Assembly (NCBI GenBank): GCA_015057515.1
Contig: SVED01000002.1
Span: 1-64,000, forward strand
DNA from: Lachnospiraceae bacterium
Lineage (GTDB): Bacteria; Bacillota; Clostridia; Lachnospirales; Lachnospiraceae
DNA length: 64,000 bases
Direction of reading: 5' to 3'
Positions 30,096 through 41,091 of this stretch are shown in pieces; within the stretch, counting starts at the first letter, position 1, and every line of letters starts with the position of its first letter. Under the pieces are notes generated by a model. The model had not been told where the DNA came from. It was given only the letters and a program-made list of their open reading frames with translations, and made no database searches. Position numbers and translations under genes: made by a program.

Positions 30096-32498
30096 ATGAG
30101 AGAGATAAAAGAGTTGGATTACACTCAATTAAAAAGTTTTTGTAGCCCTTCAAGCTTTGATTTTAAATCAACAGCTGATGTGGAGCCATGGGAGGGAATT
30201 ATAGGTCAGGAAAGAGCTGTTAAGGCTTTTGATTTTGGCTTGGCTGTTAAGATGAAGGGTTATAACATATATATGTCCGGTGCTTCTGGAACAGGCAAAA
30301 CCACCTATGCAAAGGTAAATATAGAAAAACTTGCGGCTAAAGAGCCGGTTCCAAAGGATTGGTGTTACGTTTACAATTTTGACAAACCAAAGGAGCCTAT
30401 TGCATTAAGCTTTGAACCGGGAGTGGGCAAGCTCTTTAGAGATAATATGTCAGATATGATGAGTGATATTCAAAAGGAGCTGCTTAAGACGTTTTCATCT
30501 GAGGAGTATGATGCTAAGAAAAATGAGCTCTTTGCAGAATTCGAGGATAAGCAGGATGAGCTTATTGACAAGATAAATGAAATCGCTATTAAGCATGATT
30601 TTAAGCTTAAGCATACTAAGACCGGCGTATATTTCCAGCCTATTATTGATGGCAAGCCAGTAGAGGAAGAAGCCTACGAAACTCTCTTAGATGAACAGAT
30701 TGCTATGATTGAAGAAAAATCTGGGTTAATACAGGATGAAGTAAGTGCATTTATGCGAGAACTTCATGAGATGGAGAAGGCAGCAGAAACCAAGCTTGAT
30801 GAGTTGGATAAGGCTGTGGGAGAGGCTGCTATCGGACAATACATAGAAAAGATTACAGAAAAGTTTAGTGAGTATACCAGAACAGTTGCTTATATTCAGT
30901 CAGTTAAAGAAGATATTCTAGATAATTTAGATTTCTTTATGGAAGAGGAGGAGTCGCAGCAAGATGTGTTATCATCTTTAATGCCTTTATTGGGAAAGAA
31001 ACAGGATGAAGACATTATGCACCGATATGAGGTTAATTTAATGGTGGATCACTCAGAGAGCAAAGGTGCTCCTGTGGTTGTTACCTTTAACCCAACTTAT
31101 ACTAACCTTATGGGTGAGACTGAATATGATACTGAGTACGGTAGCCTTACTACGGATTTTATGAAGATAAAACCAGGATTGTTTCATCAGGCGAATGGGG
31201 GATACCTGATTGTTCAGGCTCAGGACATTTGCACTATACCACATGCCTGGGATTCTCTTAGACGTGTTATCAAGACAAAGGAGATAAATCTTGATTCCAT
31301 CAGAGAAATGCTTAGCGCAGTTACTGCACCATCTCTTAAACCGGAACCTATTCCTGCTCAGTTAAAGGTGATTATGGTAGGTAGTGATTATTTTTATAGT
31401 CTTCTTAGTCAGGGAGATGAGGAGTTTGACAAATTTTTTAAGATTAGGGCAGACTTTGACGATGAAATGGATCGCACCGAAGAAAATATATCAAAAATAG
31501 TTGGATTTATAAAAAGCTTTGTAGAAAGAGAGCATACCTTAGATTTTGATGTAAGTGCTGTATGTGCTATTATAGAGTATTCCTCTAGGGAAGCGGCGAG
31601 ACAGGACAAACTGTCTACCCATTTTAATTATCTGTCAGAGATTTTGTGTGAGGCTCACACCTGGGCAAAGCTTGAGGGTGCCGATATAATTACTGCGGAA
31701 CATATTCACAAAACTATTTACGAAAAAGAAGACAGACTTAAGCTCTATGAAGAAAAATTAGACGAGATGCTTGAGGAAGATGTCATAATGGTAGACACAG
31801 ATGGCGCAAAGATAGGTCAGATTAATGGTCTCGCAGTGTTGGATATGGGTAGCTATGCCTTTGGTACTCCTGCCAGAATTACAGCAACCACTTATGTGGG
31901 CAAGTCTGGGATAGTAAATATAGAAAAGGAAGCCAGAATGAGCGGACAGACTCATGACAAAGGTGTTCAAATCATAACAGGTTTTCTTGGACAAACCTAT
32001 GCTCAAAGTTTTCCTATGACATTGTCCTGTCGTGTTTGTTTCGAGCAAAATTATAATGGAATTGACGGGGACAGTGCATCCAGTACAGAGCTTTATTGCA
32101 TCATTTCTTCTCTGGCGGAGATGCCTATACGTCAGGATCTTGCGGTTACAGGTTCTGTAAATCAAAGAGGTGAGGTACAGGCTATTGGAGGTGTAACCCA
32201 GAAGATAGAAGGTTTCTTTGATTTGTGTAAGAAACGTGGACTTACAGGTAAGCAGGGAGTTTTAATACCGACTTCTAACATTAAAGAACTGGTGCTTAAA
32301 GAAGAGGTAGTAGAGGCTGTTAAGGATGGTGTATTTCACATTTATCCGATTGAACATATAGATCAGGGTATTGAGCTTTTGATGGGATGTCCTGCAGGAA
32401 AAAAAGATGAAAAAGGAGTATTTCCAGCAGATACTGTTCATGGAAAAGTATATGAGAAGCTTAAATGCTTTGCTAAACTATCAAAGATTGATGACTAG
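30096..32498 (+). CDS. ATP-dependent Lon-like (S16) protease, AAA_32 type
   Basis: SGASGTGKTTYAKVN; GDSASSTELYCIISSLAEMPIRQDLAVTGSVNQRGEVQAIGGVTQKIEGFF. Confidence 0.9.
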   Translation: MREIKELDYTQLKSFCSPSSFDFKSTADVEPWEGIIGQERAVKAFDFGLAVKMKGYNIYMSGASGTGKTTYAKVNIEKLAAKEPVPKDWCYVYNFDKPKEPIALSFEPGVGKLFRDNMSDMMSDIQKELLKTFSSEEYDAKKNELFAEFEDKQDELIDKINEIAIKHDFKLKHTKTGVYFQPIIDGKPVEEEAYETLLDEQIAMIEEKSGLIQDEVSAFMRELHEMEKAAETKLDELDKAVGEAAIGQYIEKITEKFSEYTRTVAYIQSVKEDILDNLDFFMEEEESQQDVLSSLMPLLGKKQDEDIMHRYEVNLMVDHSESKGAPVVVTFNPTYTNLMGETEYDTEYGSLTTDFMKIKPGLFHQANGGYLIVQAQDICTIPHAWDSLRRVIKTKEINLDSIREMLSAVTAPSLKPEPIPAQLKVIMVGSDYFYSLLSQGDEEFDKFFKIRADFDDEMDRTEENISKIVGFIKSFVEREHTLDFDVSAVCAIIEYSSREAARQDKLSTHFNYLSEILCEAHTWAKLEGADIITAEHIHKTIYEKEDRLKLYEEKLDEMLEEDVIMVDTDGAKIGQINGLAVLDMGSYAFGTPARITATTYVGKSGIVNIEKEARMSGQTHDKGVQIITGFLGQTYAQSFPMTLSCRVCFEQNYNGIDGDSASSTELYCIISSLAEMPIRQDLAVTGSVNQRGEVQAIGGVTQKIEGFFDLCKKRGLTGKQGVLIPTSNIKELVLKEEVVEAVKDGVFHIYPIEHIDQGIELLMGCPAGKKDEKGVFPADTVHGKVYEKLKCFAKLSKIDD

Positions 32499-32532
32499 AT
32501 AAAAAACGTTCCTTGTATATTTAATATGATGT

Positions 32533-32577
32533 AAAAAAGGATAGATTCAACCAGGTGGGTTGTATCTATCCTTTTTT
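32533..32577. terminator. Terminator hairpin between convergent genes
   Basis: aaaaaaggatagattcaacc ... gggttgtatctatcctttttt. Confidence 0.8.
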
Positions 32578-32606
32578 AATATGTTTAAATGTTCTTTTTT
32601 AACAAA

Positions 32607-35600
32607 TTATTTATCTGTTATTTCAGCGTGAAGCTCCTGTAAGCTCTTAACTTCATTTGCCTCGTGAGTTCTTACATACTGAATACCTGATGCTGTAGCC
32701 TTAGCAGCTGCAATGGTAGTCATATAAGGAACTCTGGCTTTGATAGCGGCCTTTCTAAGGTAGCTATCGTCATGGATACTGTCCTTGCCAACTGGTGAGT
32801 TGATGATAAGGTCAATCTCGCCATTTGTGATGGCATCAAGAGTATTTGGTCTACCCTCTGAAACTTTCTTGATTTTTTCAGCAGGAATACCGGCAGCAGT
32901 AATTACCTCGTAAGTATTACCAGTTGCTTTAATCTTAAATCCATTGTCAGCAAGCTTTTTAGCAACATCTACAACCTCAGCTTTATCCTTGCGGTTAACT
33001 GAGATAAGAACTGTACCCTCAAGTGGAAGCTTTGAACCAACACCTTCCTGAGCCTTGAAGAATGCTTCACCATATGAAGGAGAAAGTCCAAGTACCTCAC
33101 CGGTTGAACGCATCTCTGGTCCGAGAACTGGGTCAACTTCCTGGAACATATTGAATGGGAATGCAGCTTCCTTAACACCGTAGTTAGGAATGTTTTGTTC
33201 CTTAAGTGCAGGCACTGGTGATGGGTTACCAGTAAGCTCTGAAGTGATAATCTCAGTAGCAAGTGGCACCATACGGATGTTACATACCTTTGAAACAAGA
33301 GGTACAGTACGTGATGCTCTAGGATTTGCCTCAAGAACGTAAACCTTATCATTCTCAATTGCATACTGCATATTCATAAGACCCTTAACATGCATTTCTT
33401 CTGCAATCTTTCTTGTGTATTCTTTTATAGTCTTAACATTTTCCTCAGTGATGTGTACTGAAGGAATGATACAAGCTGAGTCACCAGAGTGAACACCTGC
33501 AAGCTCGATATGCTCCATAACAGCTGGAACAAATGCGTGAGTACCATCGCTTATAGCGTCAGCCTCACACTCGAGAGCGTGATTGAGGAATCTGTCAATA
33601 AGGATAGGTCTGTCAGGAGTTACTCCAACTGCAGCTGCCATATATCCAGAAAGTGCTTCCTCGTCGTACACAACCTCCATACCACGTCCGCCTAAAACGT
33701 ATGAAGGACGAACCATAACAGGGTAACCAATCTTATTTGCAATATCTCTAGCTTCCTCGAAGTTAACTGCCATGCCTGACTCTGGCATAGGGATTTCAAG
33801 CTTCTCCATCATCTCACGGAATAAGTCTCTATCCTCTGCAAGGTCGATAACAGAAGGTGAAGTTCCAAGAATCTTAACACCATTTTTCTCAAGGTCTGCT
33901 GCAAGATTAAGTGGAGTCTGACCACCGAACTGTGCGATAACACCAAGTGGCTTCTCCTTATTGTAAATACTAAGAACATCCTCAAGTGTAAGAGGCTCAA
34001 AGTATAACTTGTCTGAAGTATCATAGTCAGTTGAAACTGTCTCTGGGTTACAGTTTACAATGATTGTTTCAAAACCAAGCTTCTTTAACGCAAGTGCTGC
34101 GTGAACGCAACAGTAGTCGAACTCGATACCCTGACCGATACGGTTAGGACCACCGCCAAGAATCATAATCTTCTTATTATCTGATACTGGATTTTTGTCC
34201 TCTGCGTTATAAGTTGAGTAGTAGTAAGCACTGTTTTCCGTACCGCTTACGTGAACACCTTCCCAAGCTTCCTCTACGCCAAGTGCAATACGTTTATTTC
34301 TGATATCATCCTCTGAAACCTCGAGAAGCTGACTTAAATACTTGTCTGAGAAACCATCCTTCTTAGCCTGAATAAGAAGCTCGTCTGCTGGTAAGCTGCC
34401 CTTAGACTTAAGAATTTCTTCCTCTAACATAACAAGCTCTCTCATCTGGTCGATGAAGTAATGCTTAACCTTAGTGAGCTCATGAATTTCTTCGTTAGTT
34501 GCTCCCTTTCTTAATGCCTCGTACATAACGAAATGTCTTTCGCTTGAAGGAGTGATAAGGAGCTTAAGTAATTCTTCCTTAGAAAGTGTATCAAAGTTCT
34601 TTGCGTGACCGAGACCATAACGGCCAATCTCAAGACTTCTGATTGCCTTCTGGAAAGCTTCCTTATAGTTCTTACCGATACTCATAACTTCACCAACGGC
34701 GCGCATCTGAGTACCAAGCTTATCCTGAACACCCTTGAACTTCTCGAAAGCCCAACGAGCAAACTTAATTACGACATAATCACCATCTGGAACGTACTTA
34801 TCAAGAGTACCATACTTACCACAAGGGATATCCTTAAGAGTAAGTCCGGCAGCGAGCATTGCTGATACAAGAGCAATAGGGAAACCTGTTGCCTTTGATG
34901 CAAGTGCTGATGAACGGGAAGTACGTGGGTTAATCTCTATAACAATAATTCTATCTGAAACTGGGTCATGGGCGAACTGAACATTAGTACCACCGATAAC
35001 CTGAACGGACTCTACGATTTTATATGCCTGCTCCTGAAGTCTTGCCTGACACTCTTTAGAGATGGTGAGCATAGGTGCTGAACAGAATGAATCACCTGTG
35101 TGAACTCCAAGTGGGTCAATGTTCTCAATGAAACATACAGTAATCATATTACCTTCTGCATCACGAACGATTTCAAGCTCAAGCTCTTCCCAGCCAAGGA
35201 TAGACTCCTCAACAAGAACCTGACCAACAAGTGAAGCCTGAAGACCTCTAGCACATACAGTCTTTAACTCTTCTTTATTATATACGAGACCGCCGCCGGC
35301 ACCACCCATAGTGTATGCTGGACGAAGAACAACTGGGTAACCAAGCTTGTCCGCAATAGCGAGAGCCTCGTCTACTGTGTAAGCAACTTCACTACGAGCC
35401 ATCTCAATACCAAGCTCGTCCATAGTCTTCTTAAATTCTATACGGTCTTCACCACGCTCGATAGCGTCTACCTGTACACCAATAACCTGTACGTTATATT
35501 TATCTAAAACTCCTGCCTTGTATAACTCCTCACAAAGATTCAATCCAGACTGTCCGCCTAAGTTAGGTAAGAGAGCATCTGGTCTCTCCTTTGCAATAAT

Positions 35601-35828
35601 CTGCTCAAGTCTATCTACATTGAGTGGCTCGATGTAAGTCACATCAGCAGTTTCTGGGTCGGTCATAATAGTAGCAGGGTTTGAATTAACTAAAACGATT
35701 TCGTATCCAAGCTTACGAAGTGCTTTACAAGCCTGAGTACCGGAATAGTCAAATTCACATGCCTGTCCAATTATGATAGGACCTGAACCAATAATGAGTA
35801 TTTTGTTAATATCTGTTCTTTTTGGCAT
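32607..35828 (-). CDS. carB: Carbamoyl-phosphate synthase large subunit
   Basis: PKRTDINKILIIGSGPIIIGQACEFDYSGTQACKAL, duplicated ATP-grasp halves; start at 35828. Confidence 0.97.
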   Translation of the reverse strand: MPKRTDINKILIIGSGPIIIGQACEFDYSGTQACKALRKLGYEIVLVNSNPATIMTDPETADVTYIEPLNVDRLEQIIAKERPDALLPNLGGQSGLNLCEELYKAGVLDKYNVQVIGVQVDAIERGEDRIEFKKTMDELGIEMARSEVAYTVDEALAIADKLGYPVVLRPAYTMGGAGGGLVYNKEELKTVCARGLQASLVGQVLVEESILGWEELELEIVRDAEGNMITVCFIENIDPLGVHTGDSFCSAPMLTISKECQARLQEQAYKIVESVQVIGGTNVQFAHDPVSDRIIVIEINPRTSRSSALASKATGFPIALVSAMLAAGLTLKDIPCGKYGTLDKYVPDGDYVVIKFARWAFEKFKGVQDKLGTQMRAVGEVMSIGKNYKEAFQKAIRSLEIGRYGLGHAKNFDTLSKEELLKLLITPSSERHFVMYEALRKGATNEEIHELTKVKHYFIDQMRELVMLEEEILKSKGSLPADELLIQAKKDGFSDKYLSQLLEVSEDDIRNKRIALGVEEAWEGVHVSGTENSAYYYSTYNAEDKNPVSDNKKIMILGGGPNRIGQGIEFDYCCVHAALALKKLGFETIIVNCNPETVSTDYDTSDKLYFEPLTLEDVLSIYNKEKPLGVIAQFGGQTPLNLAADLEKNGVKILGTSPSVIDLAEDRDLFREMMEKLEIPMPESGMAVNFEEARDIANKIGYPVMVRPSYVLGGRGMEVVYDEEALSGYMAAAVGVTPDRPILIDRFLNHALECEADAISDGTHAFVPAVMEHIELAGVHSGDSACIIPSVHITEENVKTIKEYTRKIAEEMHVKGLMNMQYAIENDKVYVLEANPRASRTVPLVSKVCNIRMVPLATEIITSELTGNPSPVPALKEQNIPNYGVKEAAFPFNMFQEVDPVLGPEMRSTGEVLGLSPSYGEAFFKAQEGVGSKLPLEGTVLISVNRKDKAEVVDVAKKLADNGFKIKATGNTYEVITAAGIPAEKIKKVSEGRPNTLDAITNGEIDLIINSPVGKDSIHDDSYLRKAAIKARVPYMTTIAAAKATASGIQYVRTHEANEVKSLQELHAEITDK

Positions 35829-36066
35829 AGTATTGTCCTCCTTACATTCTCTAAATATTATATAGAAAAATGAAAAAATAACAAGTTCTTTTTTGGGGTT
35901 TTTAAAAAAAATTTTCTTATGTAAAGTTAAAAAAAATTTTAGGTTACATAACGTCACAAAAAATATTGGAAAATGTTGTTTTTTGTTGAAAATAATTGCT
36001 ATATGATATAAGATAAGTTGGAAATGTTTAGCAGCGTCTACCTGCACATTATAAGGAGGTACTACA

Positions 36067-36369
36067 ATGATAAAACACGTAATACTATGGCAATTAAAGG
36101 ATGAATATTCAGAAGAGGAAAAAGCTACCATAAAGACTGGTATCAAAGAAGGCTTGGAAGAACTTAAGGGTAAAATACCAGGACTTTTGGAGATTAAGGT
36201 TCGTATAGAGTATCTTCCTTCATCAAACGTAGATGTGATGTTAGATTCCACATTTGACAGTGAGGAGTCTTTGAAAGCTTATGCTATTCATCCAGCTCAT
36301 GTAGAGGTGGCAGATACTAAAGTGAGACCATATACTAAGTCAAGGGCATGTATGGATTACGTCGTATAA
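36067..36369 (+). CDS. Dabb (stress-responsive A/B barrel) family protein
   Basis: MIKHVILWQLKD, SYAIHPAHVEV-like AYAIHPAHVEV. Confidence 0.85.
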   Translation: MIKHVILWQLKDEYSEEEKATIKTGIKEGLEELKGKIPGLLEIKVRIEYLPSSNVDVMLDSTFDSEESLKAYAIHPAHVEVADTKVRPYTKSRACMDYVV

Positions 36370-36425
36370 TACATATGTAGAAGGAAATAACAAAAATTAT
36401 CTGGTTATGGGGGAAATCTAATTAT

Positions 36426-37304
36426 ATGGATACAATGCAAACAGTTGCTTATATGGAACAACTGCGAAAAAAGTGTAATACATATTCATTATTTAGTGGC
36501 ATAGGCGTAGGTGTCATGATGATTGGATACATAATGGCTGATGCATCAGGAGATCTAAGTGGAATGCTTATAGGTTTTTTGGCTATGATAGCTATGGGTG
36601 TTTTTGCCGTAATGTCCAGTAAAGAAAAAAAACAATTAAAAATGGTATACAAAAACACATTTGTTGGGAATGTACTTAATCAGTATTTTACAAATGTTCA
36701 GTTTAATTGGGAACATGGTTACAGTGAAGATGCAGTGACCAATATAGGTCTTACCAGATGGGGTAATAGATTTAAATCTGAGGATTACATTCGTGGAGTT
36801 TATAAGGGCGTAGCCTTTTCCCAGTCAGATGTTGTTGTAAAACATGTTGTAAGAAGTGGAAAAAATACTCACACCTATACATATTTTGAGGGAAGAATGT
36901 TTGAATTTGACTGCCCTAAGACAGATTATATGTCTACAGTACTATTTTCAAAAAGCTTTGGTTATAAAGGCAAGGGTGGTAAATTTAATTACCAGAAAGT
37001 AAATATGGAAAGTGTTGGATTTAACAAAGACTTTGATATAAAGGCAGTCAGGCCTCACGATGCATTTTATATATTGACTCCACAGATGATGGAGTGTATA
37101 ACATCGCTTTACTACAACTATGGAAATGTTGCTATGCATTATGCTTTTGGAAAACTATATCTGGCTATTAATATGAAGGGAAATGCCTTCGATCCCGTTA
37201 TGAGCAGACCTATAGTATATGCTCAGGAGGTACAAAAAATAAGGCAAGATACAGAAGTAATATGTAGGCTTATTGACTGTTTGGAATTAAGTCCGATACA
37301 ATAG
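36426..37304 (+). CDS. DUF3137-like membrane protein
   Basis: Two TM segments then a beta-rich domain; next to a LemA gene as is typical. Confidence 0.6.
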   Translation: MDTMQTVAYMEQLRKKCNTYSLFSGIGVGVMMIGYIMADASGDLSGMLIGFLAMIAMGVFAVMSSKEKKQLKMVYKNTFVGNVLNQYFTNVQFNWEHGYSEDAVTNIGLTRWGNRFKSEDYIRGVYKGVAFSQSDVVVKHVVRSGKNTHTYTYFEGRMFEFDCPKTDYMSTVLFSKSFGYKGKGGKFNYQKVNMESVGFNKDFDIKAVRPHDAFYILTPQMMECITSLYYNYGNVAMHYAFGKLYLAINMKGNAFDPVMSRPIVYAQEVQKIRQDTEVICRLIDCLELSPIQ

Positions 37305-37480
37305 TTATTTTAGAAAAGATTAATTATTGTGCTGGTAATGAACGAAATATTGTGATATTATTTACAAGAACATCTAGAAGGAATATACATTTTATGATAT
37401 ATATTAAGTACCTTCAATGAGGTTTATACATAAAAGGGTGAATAAAAACTTATAATTTACAAAAAAGAGGAGGAGCAAAC

Positions 37481-38020
37481 ATGCCATTTTTAATTGGAAT
37501 TTTAGCAGTTGTAGTTATTGTAATTATATGGTACATTTCTACTTCAAATAGCATCAAGGTTTTAGATCTTAAGGTGCAGGAAGGTGAATCAGGAATTGAT
37601 GTAGCACTCACAAAAAGATATGACGTACTTACTAAGATGCTCGACGCTGTAAAGGGTTATATGACTCATGAGCAGAAAATGTTAACTGAGATAGTTAGAC
37701 TTAGAAGCGGAATGTCTATGCAGGAAAAGAACATGGCAAATCAGCAGATGGATGAGATGGCAAAGCAGATAAATATTCTTGCTGAGAACTATCCAGAGCT
37801 TAAGTCAAGTAATAACTTCCTTGAGCTTCAGAGATCAATCACAGACGTTGAGGAGCATCTTCAGGCAGCAAGACGTTTATACAATGCAAATGTAAATGCT
37901 TACAATGCTAAGATAGTTGTATTCCCTAACAGTATAGTTGCTGGCAATATGGGCGCTGTAACAAAGGTTTATTTCGAGGCAGAAGAATCTAAGCGTCAAG
38001 ATGTACAGATGACATTCTAA
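37481..38020 (+). CDS. LemA family protein
   Basis: N-terminal TM, VALTKRYDVLTKMLDAVKGYM, LQRSITDVEEHLQAARRLYNANVNAYN. Confidence 0.9.
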   Translation: MPFLIGILAVVVIVIIWYISTSNSIKVLDLKVQEGESGIDVALTKRYDVLTKMLDAVKGYMTHEQKMLTEIVRLRSGMSMQEKNMANQQMDEMAKQINILAENYPELKSSNNFLELQRSITDVEEHLQAARRLYNANVNAYNAKIVVFPNSIVAGNMGAVTKVYFEAEESKRQDVQMTF

Positions 38021-38032
38021 TTTATATAATTG

Positions 38033-38063
38033 GACCGTTTCTTTTGGGAGAAACGGTCTTTTT
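38033..38063 (+). terminator. Rho-independent terminator after lemA
   Basis: gaccgtttct tttggg agaaacggtc ttttt. Confidence 0.85.
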
Positions 38064-38231
38064 ATATATAAAAATTCTTAGAAATTATTGTTTTATGAAA
38101 AGATATCTTGCAAGCAAGGTTAATATTATCATATTATATATTTAACTCGAATAAATTGTTATAACGTAGATAAAACCTAATTAGTTGGAACATAATAAAA
38201 ATTGTTCAAAAAAGTGGAAGGAGGAGATAGT

Positions 38232-39017
38232 TTGAAAGAAGTTATGCTTGCAATATGGGTTCCTTTCCTGGGTACTACACTTGGCTCTGCCTGTGTGTTT
38301 TTTATGAAGGGACAACTTAAAGAAAAAGTTCAAAAGGTTCTCTCCGGATTTGCAGGGGGAGTAATGATTGCTGCATCGGTGTGGTCACTGCTTATACCTG
38401 CTATGGAAATGTCTGAGGAAAGCGGTTTGGGTAAGCTTGCCTTTGGGCCGGCTGCTATAGGTTTAATGCTAGGTGTATTATTTTTGCTTTTACTGGATAA
38501 ACTTATACCACACCTTCATGTAAATGAGGATGTGTCAGAAGGACCTAAGGTAAATCTTCAAAAGTCTACAATGCTTATACTTGCGGTGGCGCTCCACAAT
38601 ATTCCGGAAGGAATGGCCGTAGGTGTAACCTTCGCCGGAATGTTATCTGGGGATACAAGTATTACTTTTATGGGTGCTATGGCCCTTACCATAGGTATCG
38701 CCATTCAGAATTTTCCTGAAGGAGCCATTATATCAATGCCCGTTTGTGCAGCTGGTGTTAGTAAAAAAAGAGCATTTTTGTACGGTACCTTATCAGGTGT
38801 GGTTGAGCCTTTAGGGGCATTGGTTACAATATGGTTATCGCACTATTTATTGGGTGTCATGCCGTATTTATTGGCTTTTGCAGCAGGTGCAATGATATAT
38901 GTTGTAGTAGAGGAACTCATACCAGAATCTGCAGCAGGTGAGCATTCAAATATAGGTACTGTTGGATTTGCGGTAGGCTTTGTTATTATGATGATATTAG
39001 ATGTTGCTTTGGGATAG
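38232..39017 (+). CDS. ZIP family metal transporter
   Basis: LHNIPEGMAVG, IQNFPEGAIISMP; TTG start after ggaggag. Confidence 0.9.
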   Translation: MKEVMLAIWVPFLGTTLGSACVFFMKGQLKEKVQKVLSGFAGGVMIAASVWSLLIPAMEMSEESGLGKLAFGPAAIGLMLGVLFLLLLDKLIPHLHVNEDVSEGPKVNLQKSTMLILAVALHNIPEGMAVGVTFAGMLSGDTSITFMGAMALTIGIAIQNFPEGAIISMPVCAAGVSKKRAFLYGTLSGVVEPLGALVTIWLSHYLLGVMPYLLAFAAGAMIYVVVEELIPESAAGEHSNIGTVGFAVGFVIMMILDVALG

Positions 39018-39032
39018 GAAAGGAGAATACTT

Positions 39033-39689
39033 ATGGACAAAAAAGTAATGGAGAAGCTTAGCTACGGGCTATTTGTATGTACAGCTAAAGAAGGTAATAA
39101 GGATAATGGTTGCATAATAAACACAGCCATACAGGTAACAAACACACCAAATCGCGTAGCTGTGGCTATTAACAAATCTAATTTTACCCATGATATGGTG
39201 GTTAAAACTAAGGTAATGAATGTGTGTGTTATCAGTAAAAAGGCTGATTTTGATATGTTTAAACATTTTGGTTTTCAATCGGGAAAGGATGTTGACAAAT
39301 TTAATGTGGCATCCAGTCAGTGGATGAAAGAGAACATTAATAATTGCAAGAGAGCCGAAAATGGACTTATGTATATTGCTGCCGGAACTAATTCATATAT
39401 TTCTCTTGCGGTACAGGATATGATAGACTTAGATTCCCATACACTTTTTATATGTGCAGTTACTGATGGGGCTATAATTGATGATTCACCATCAGCTACT
39501 TATCAGTTCTACCATCAGAATATTAAAACACAGGCTGAAAAAATAGGTACTACACCAGAAGGTAAAACCATATGGAAATGTAAAATATGTGGCTATGTTT
39601 ATGAGGGAGAAGACCTACCGGAGGACTTCATCTGTCCTTGGTGTAAACATCCTGCATCAGATTTCGAAAAAGTATCAGTGACAGCCTAA
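39033..39689 (+). CDS. Flavin reductase domain fused to rubredoxin (high-molecular-weight rubredoxin type)
   Basis: N-terminal flavin reductase-like; C-terminal WKCKICGYVYEGEDLPEDFICPWCKHP. Confidence 0.9.
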   Translation: MDKKVMEKLSYGLFVCTAKEGNKDNGCIINTAIQVTNTPNRVAVAINKSNFTHDMVVKTKVMNVCVISKKADFDMFKHFGFQSGKDVDKFNVASSQWMKENINNCKRAENGLMYIAAGTNSYISLAVQDMIDLDSHTLFICAVTDGAIIDDSPSATYQFYHQNIKTQAEKIGTTPEGKTIWKCKICGYVYEGEDLPEDFICPWCKHPASDFEKVSVTA

Positions 39690-39702
39690 CACTTTTCATA
39701 GG

Positions 39703-40818
39703 TTAGTGAATTAGAGCGTATAGGATTAGGAGAGCGACCAGAAAGAGTATGTTTAACAGAGTAAAGGTTAACATATATTCTATTGAGTTGCTCTCTTTTG
39801 TTTTGTTGTAGAATTTAAATGATATTAGACTTGCCATAGAGGCAATAAGGGTACCAAGACCACCTAAATTGGTACCTATTATTAGCTGGCTGAAGTTTTT
39901 TGTGAAACCGGAGAGAAGCATGGCAGCAGGAACGTTGCTGACCACTTGGCTAGCGGCGACAGATATATAACACTCTCTGCCTTGAACTAAATTCTCCAAG
40001 AGCTGGTTTACCTGTGGAATATTTTTTATATTACCTATAAATACGAAAAAGGCAATAAAGGTAAGTAAAAGCACATAATCAGCTTTTGAGATAAGTTTTA
40101 TGTTAACCAAAGCCACAAAAACAAGTACAATACTTAACATAATTCTATAATCTATAACAGATAAGACAGTGAAAATGCAAACCACAAATAGTGTTATGTA
40201 AACAAGCAAAGATTTGTAATTAAGCACTGAATTAACTTCTGCCAGGTTGTCTTCTTTGTCTATTGCTTTTGGTTTAATAATCATAATGGCAAGGATAAGT
40301 AACACAAATGATGCAAAAGTGTAAGGCAGCATAAGTTTAATAAAAGCAATAATGTCCATGCCAGATAGGGAAAATAAGTATAGATTCTGCGGATTACCTA
40401 TAGGTGTGAACATACTGCCAAGGTTAGCTGCTATGGTTTCTAATACAATAAGATAAACGCTGTACTGTTTGTCTCTTATATAGTCAAGAAGAATTAATGT
40501 GAAAGGAACAAAGGTTATAAGTGCTACGTCATTTGTTATGAGCATGCTGGTGAAAAAACATAGTAGAACCATGGTTAGAGCAAGCTGACGACGATTGTTT
40601 ACCTTAATGATAAGCTTTTTTACCAATATATCAAAAAGACCACAGCTACTGAGTCCTGAAACTACTAACATAAGAGCTAGTAACAAGGCTAAAGTTCTGA
40701 AATCAATATACCCAAGATATTCTTTGGTCGGATGAATAATAAACATAGATGCAATTGCTAATACAGTTGCAACTGTGAACACAACTTCTCTTTTGAAAAA
40801 ATTAATAATTGTTTTCAT
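39703..40818 (-). CDS. SLC13/ArsB-type anion transporter
   Basis: Polytopic; TNDVALITFVPF, NLGSMFTPIGNPQNLYLF. Confidence 0.8.
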   Translation of the reverse strand: MKTIINFFKREVVFTVATVLAIASMFIIHPTKEYLGYIDFRTLALLLALMLVVSGLSSCGLFDILVKKLIIKVNNRRQLALTMVLLCFFTSMLITNDVALITFVPFTLILLDYIRDKQYSVYLIVLETIAANLGSMFTPIGNPQNLYLFSLSGMDIIAFIKLMLPYTFASFVLLILAIMIIKPKAIDKEDNLAEVNSVLNYKSLLVYITLFVVCIFTVLSVIDYRIMLSIVLVFVALVNIKLISKADYVLLLTFIAFFVFIGNIKNIPQVNQLLENLVQGRECYISVAASQVVSNVPAAMLLSGFTKNFSQLIIGTNLGGLGTLIASMASLISFKFYNKTKESNSIEYMLTFTLLNILFLVALLILYALIH

Positions 40819-41091
40819 AACAGTCTCCTATATGATGGAAATCTTTTGCTTCATATTAGTAGTAAGCTATAGTAATGGAATCAATATATCATAGGAAAAA
40901 TTCAATTTCAATACAAGGGGCCATATGAAAATTGTCTGTAAAATGTATATACTATGTACATCTTTTTAAATTCAAAGAAAAATTTCAGGTAAAAATTAGG
41001 AAAGATGCACATATACCTTTATAAGGTGGAGTGCTAAGATTGAATATGTGCGTTGATGTTAAGATAAAGTGACTTAAAAGGAGGAGATAGT

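Noticed and set aside
32607-35828. carB without adjacent carA as a novel split
   Set aside because: Unlinked carA/carB is known in several Firmicutes and carA may lie elsewhere in the genome.
35905-35942. Two copies of gttaaaaaaaatttt-like sequence upstream of carB
   Set aside because: Short A/T-tract repeats expected in an AT-rich promoter region; possible UP-element but not distinctive.
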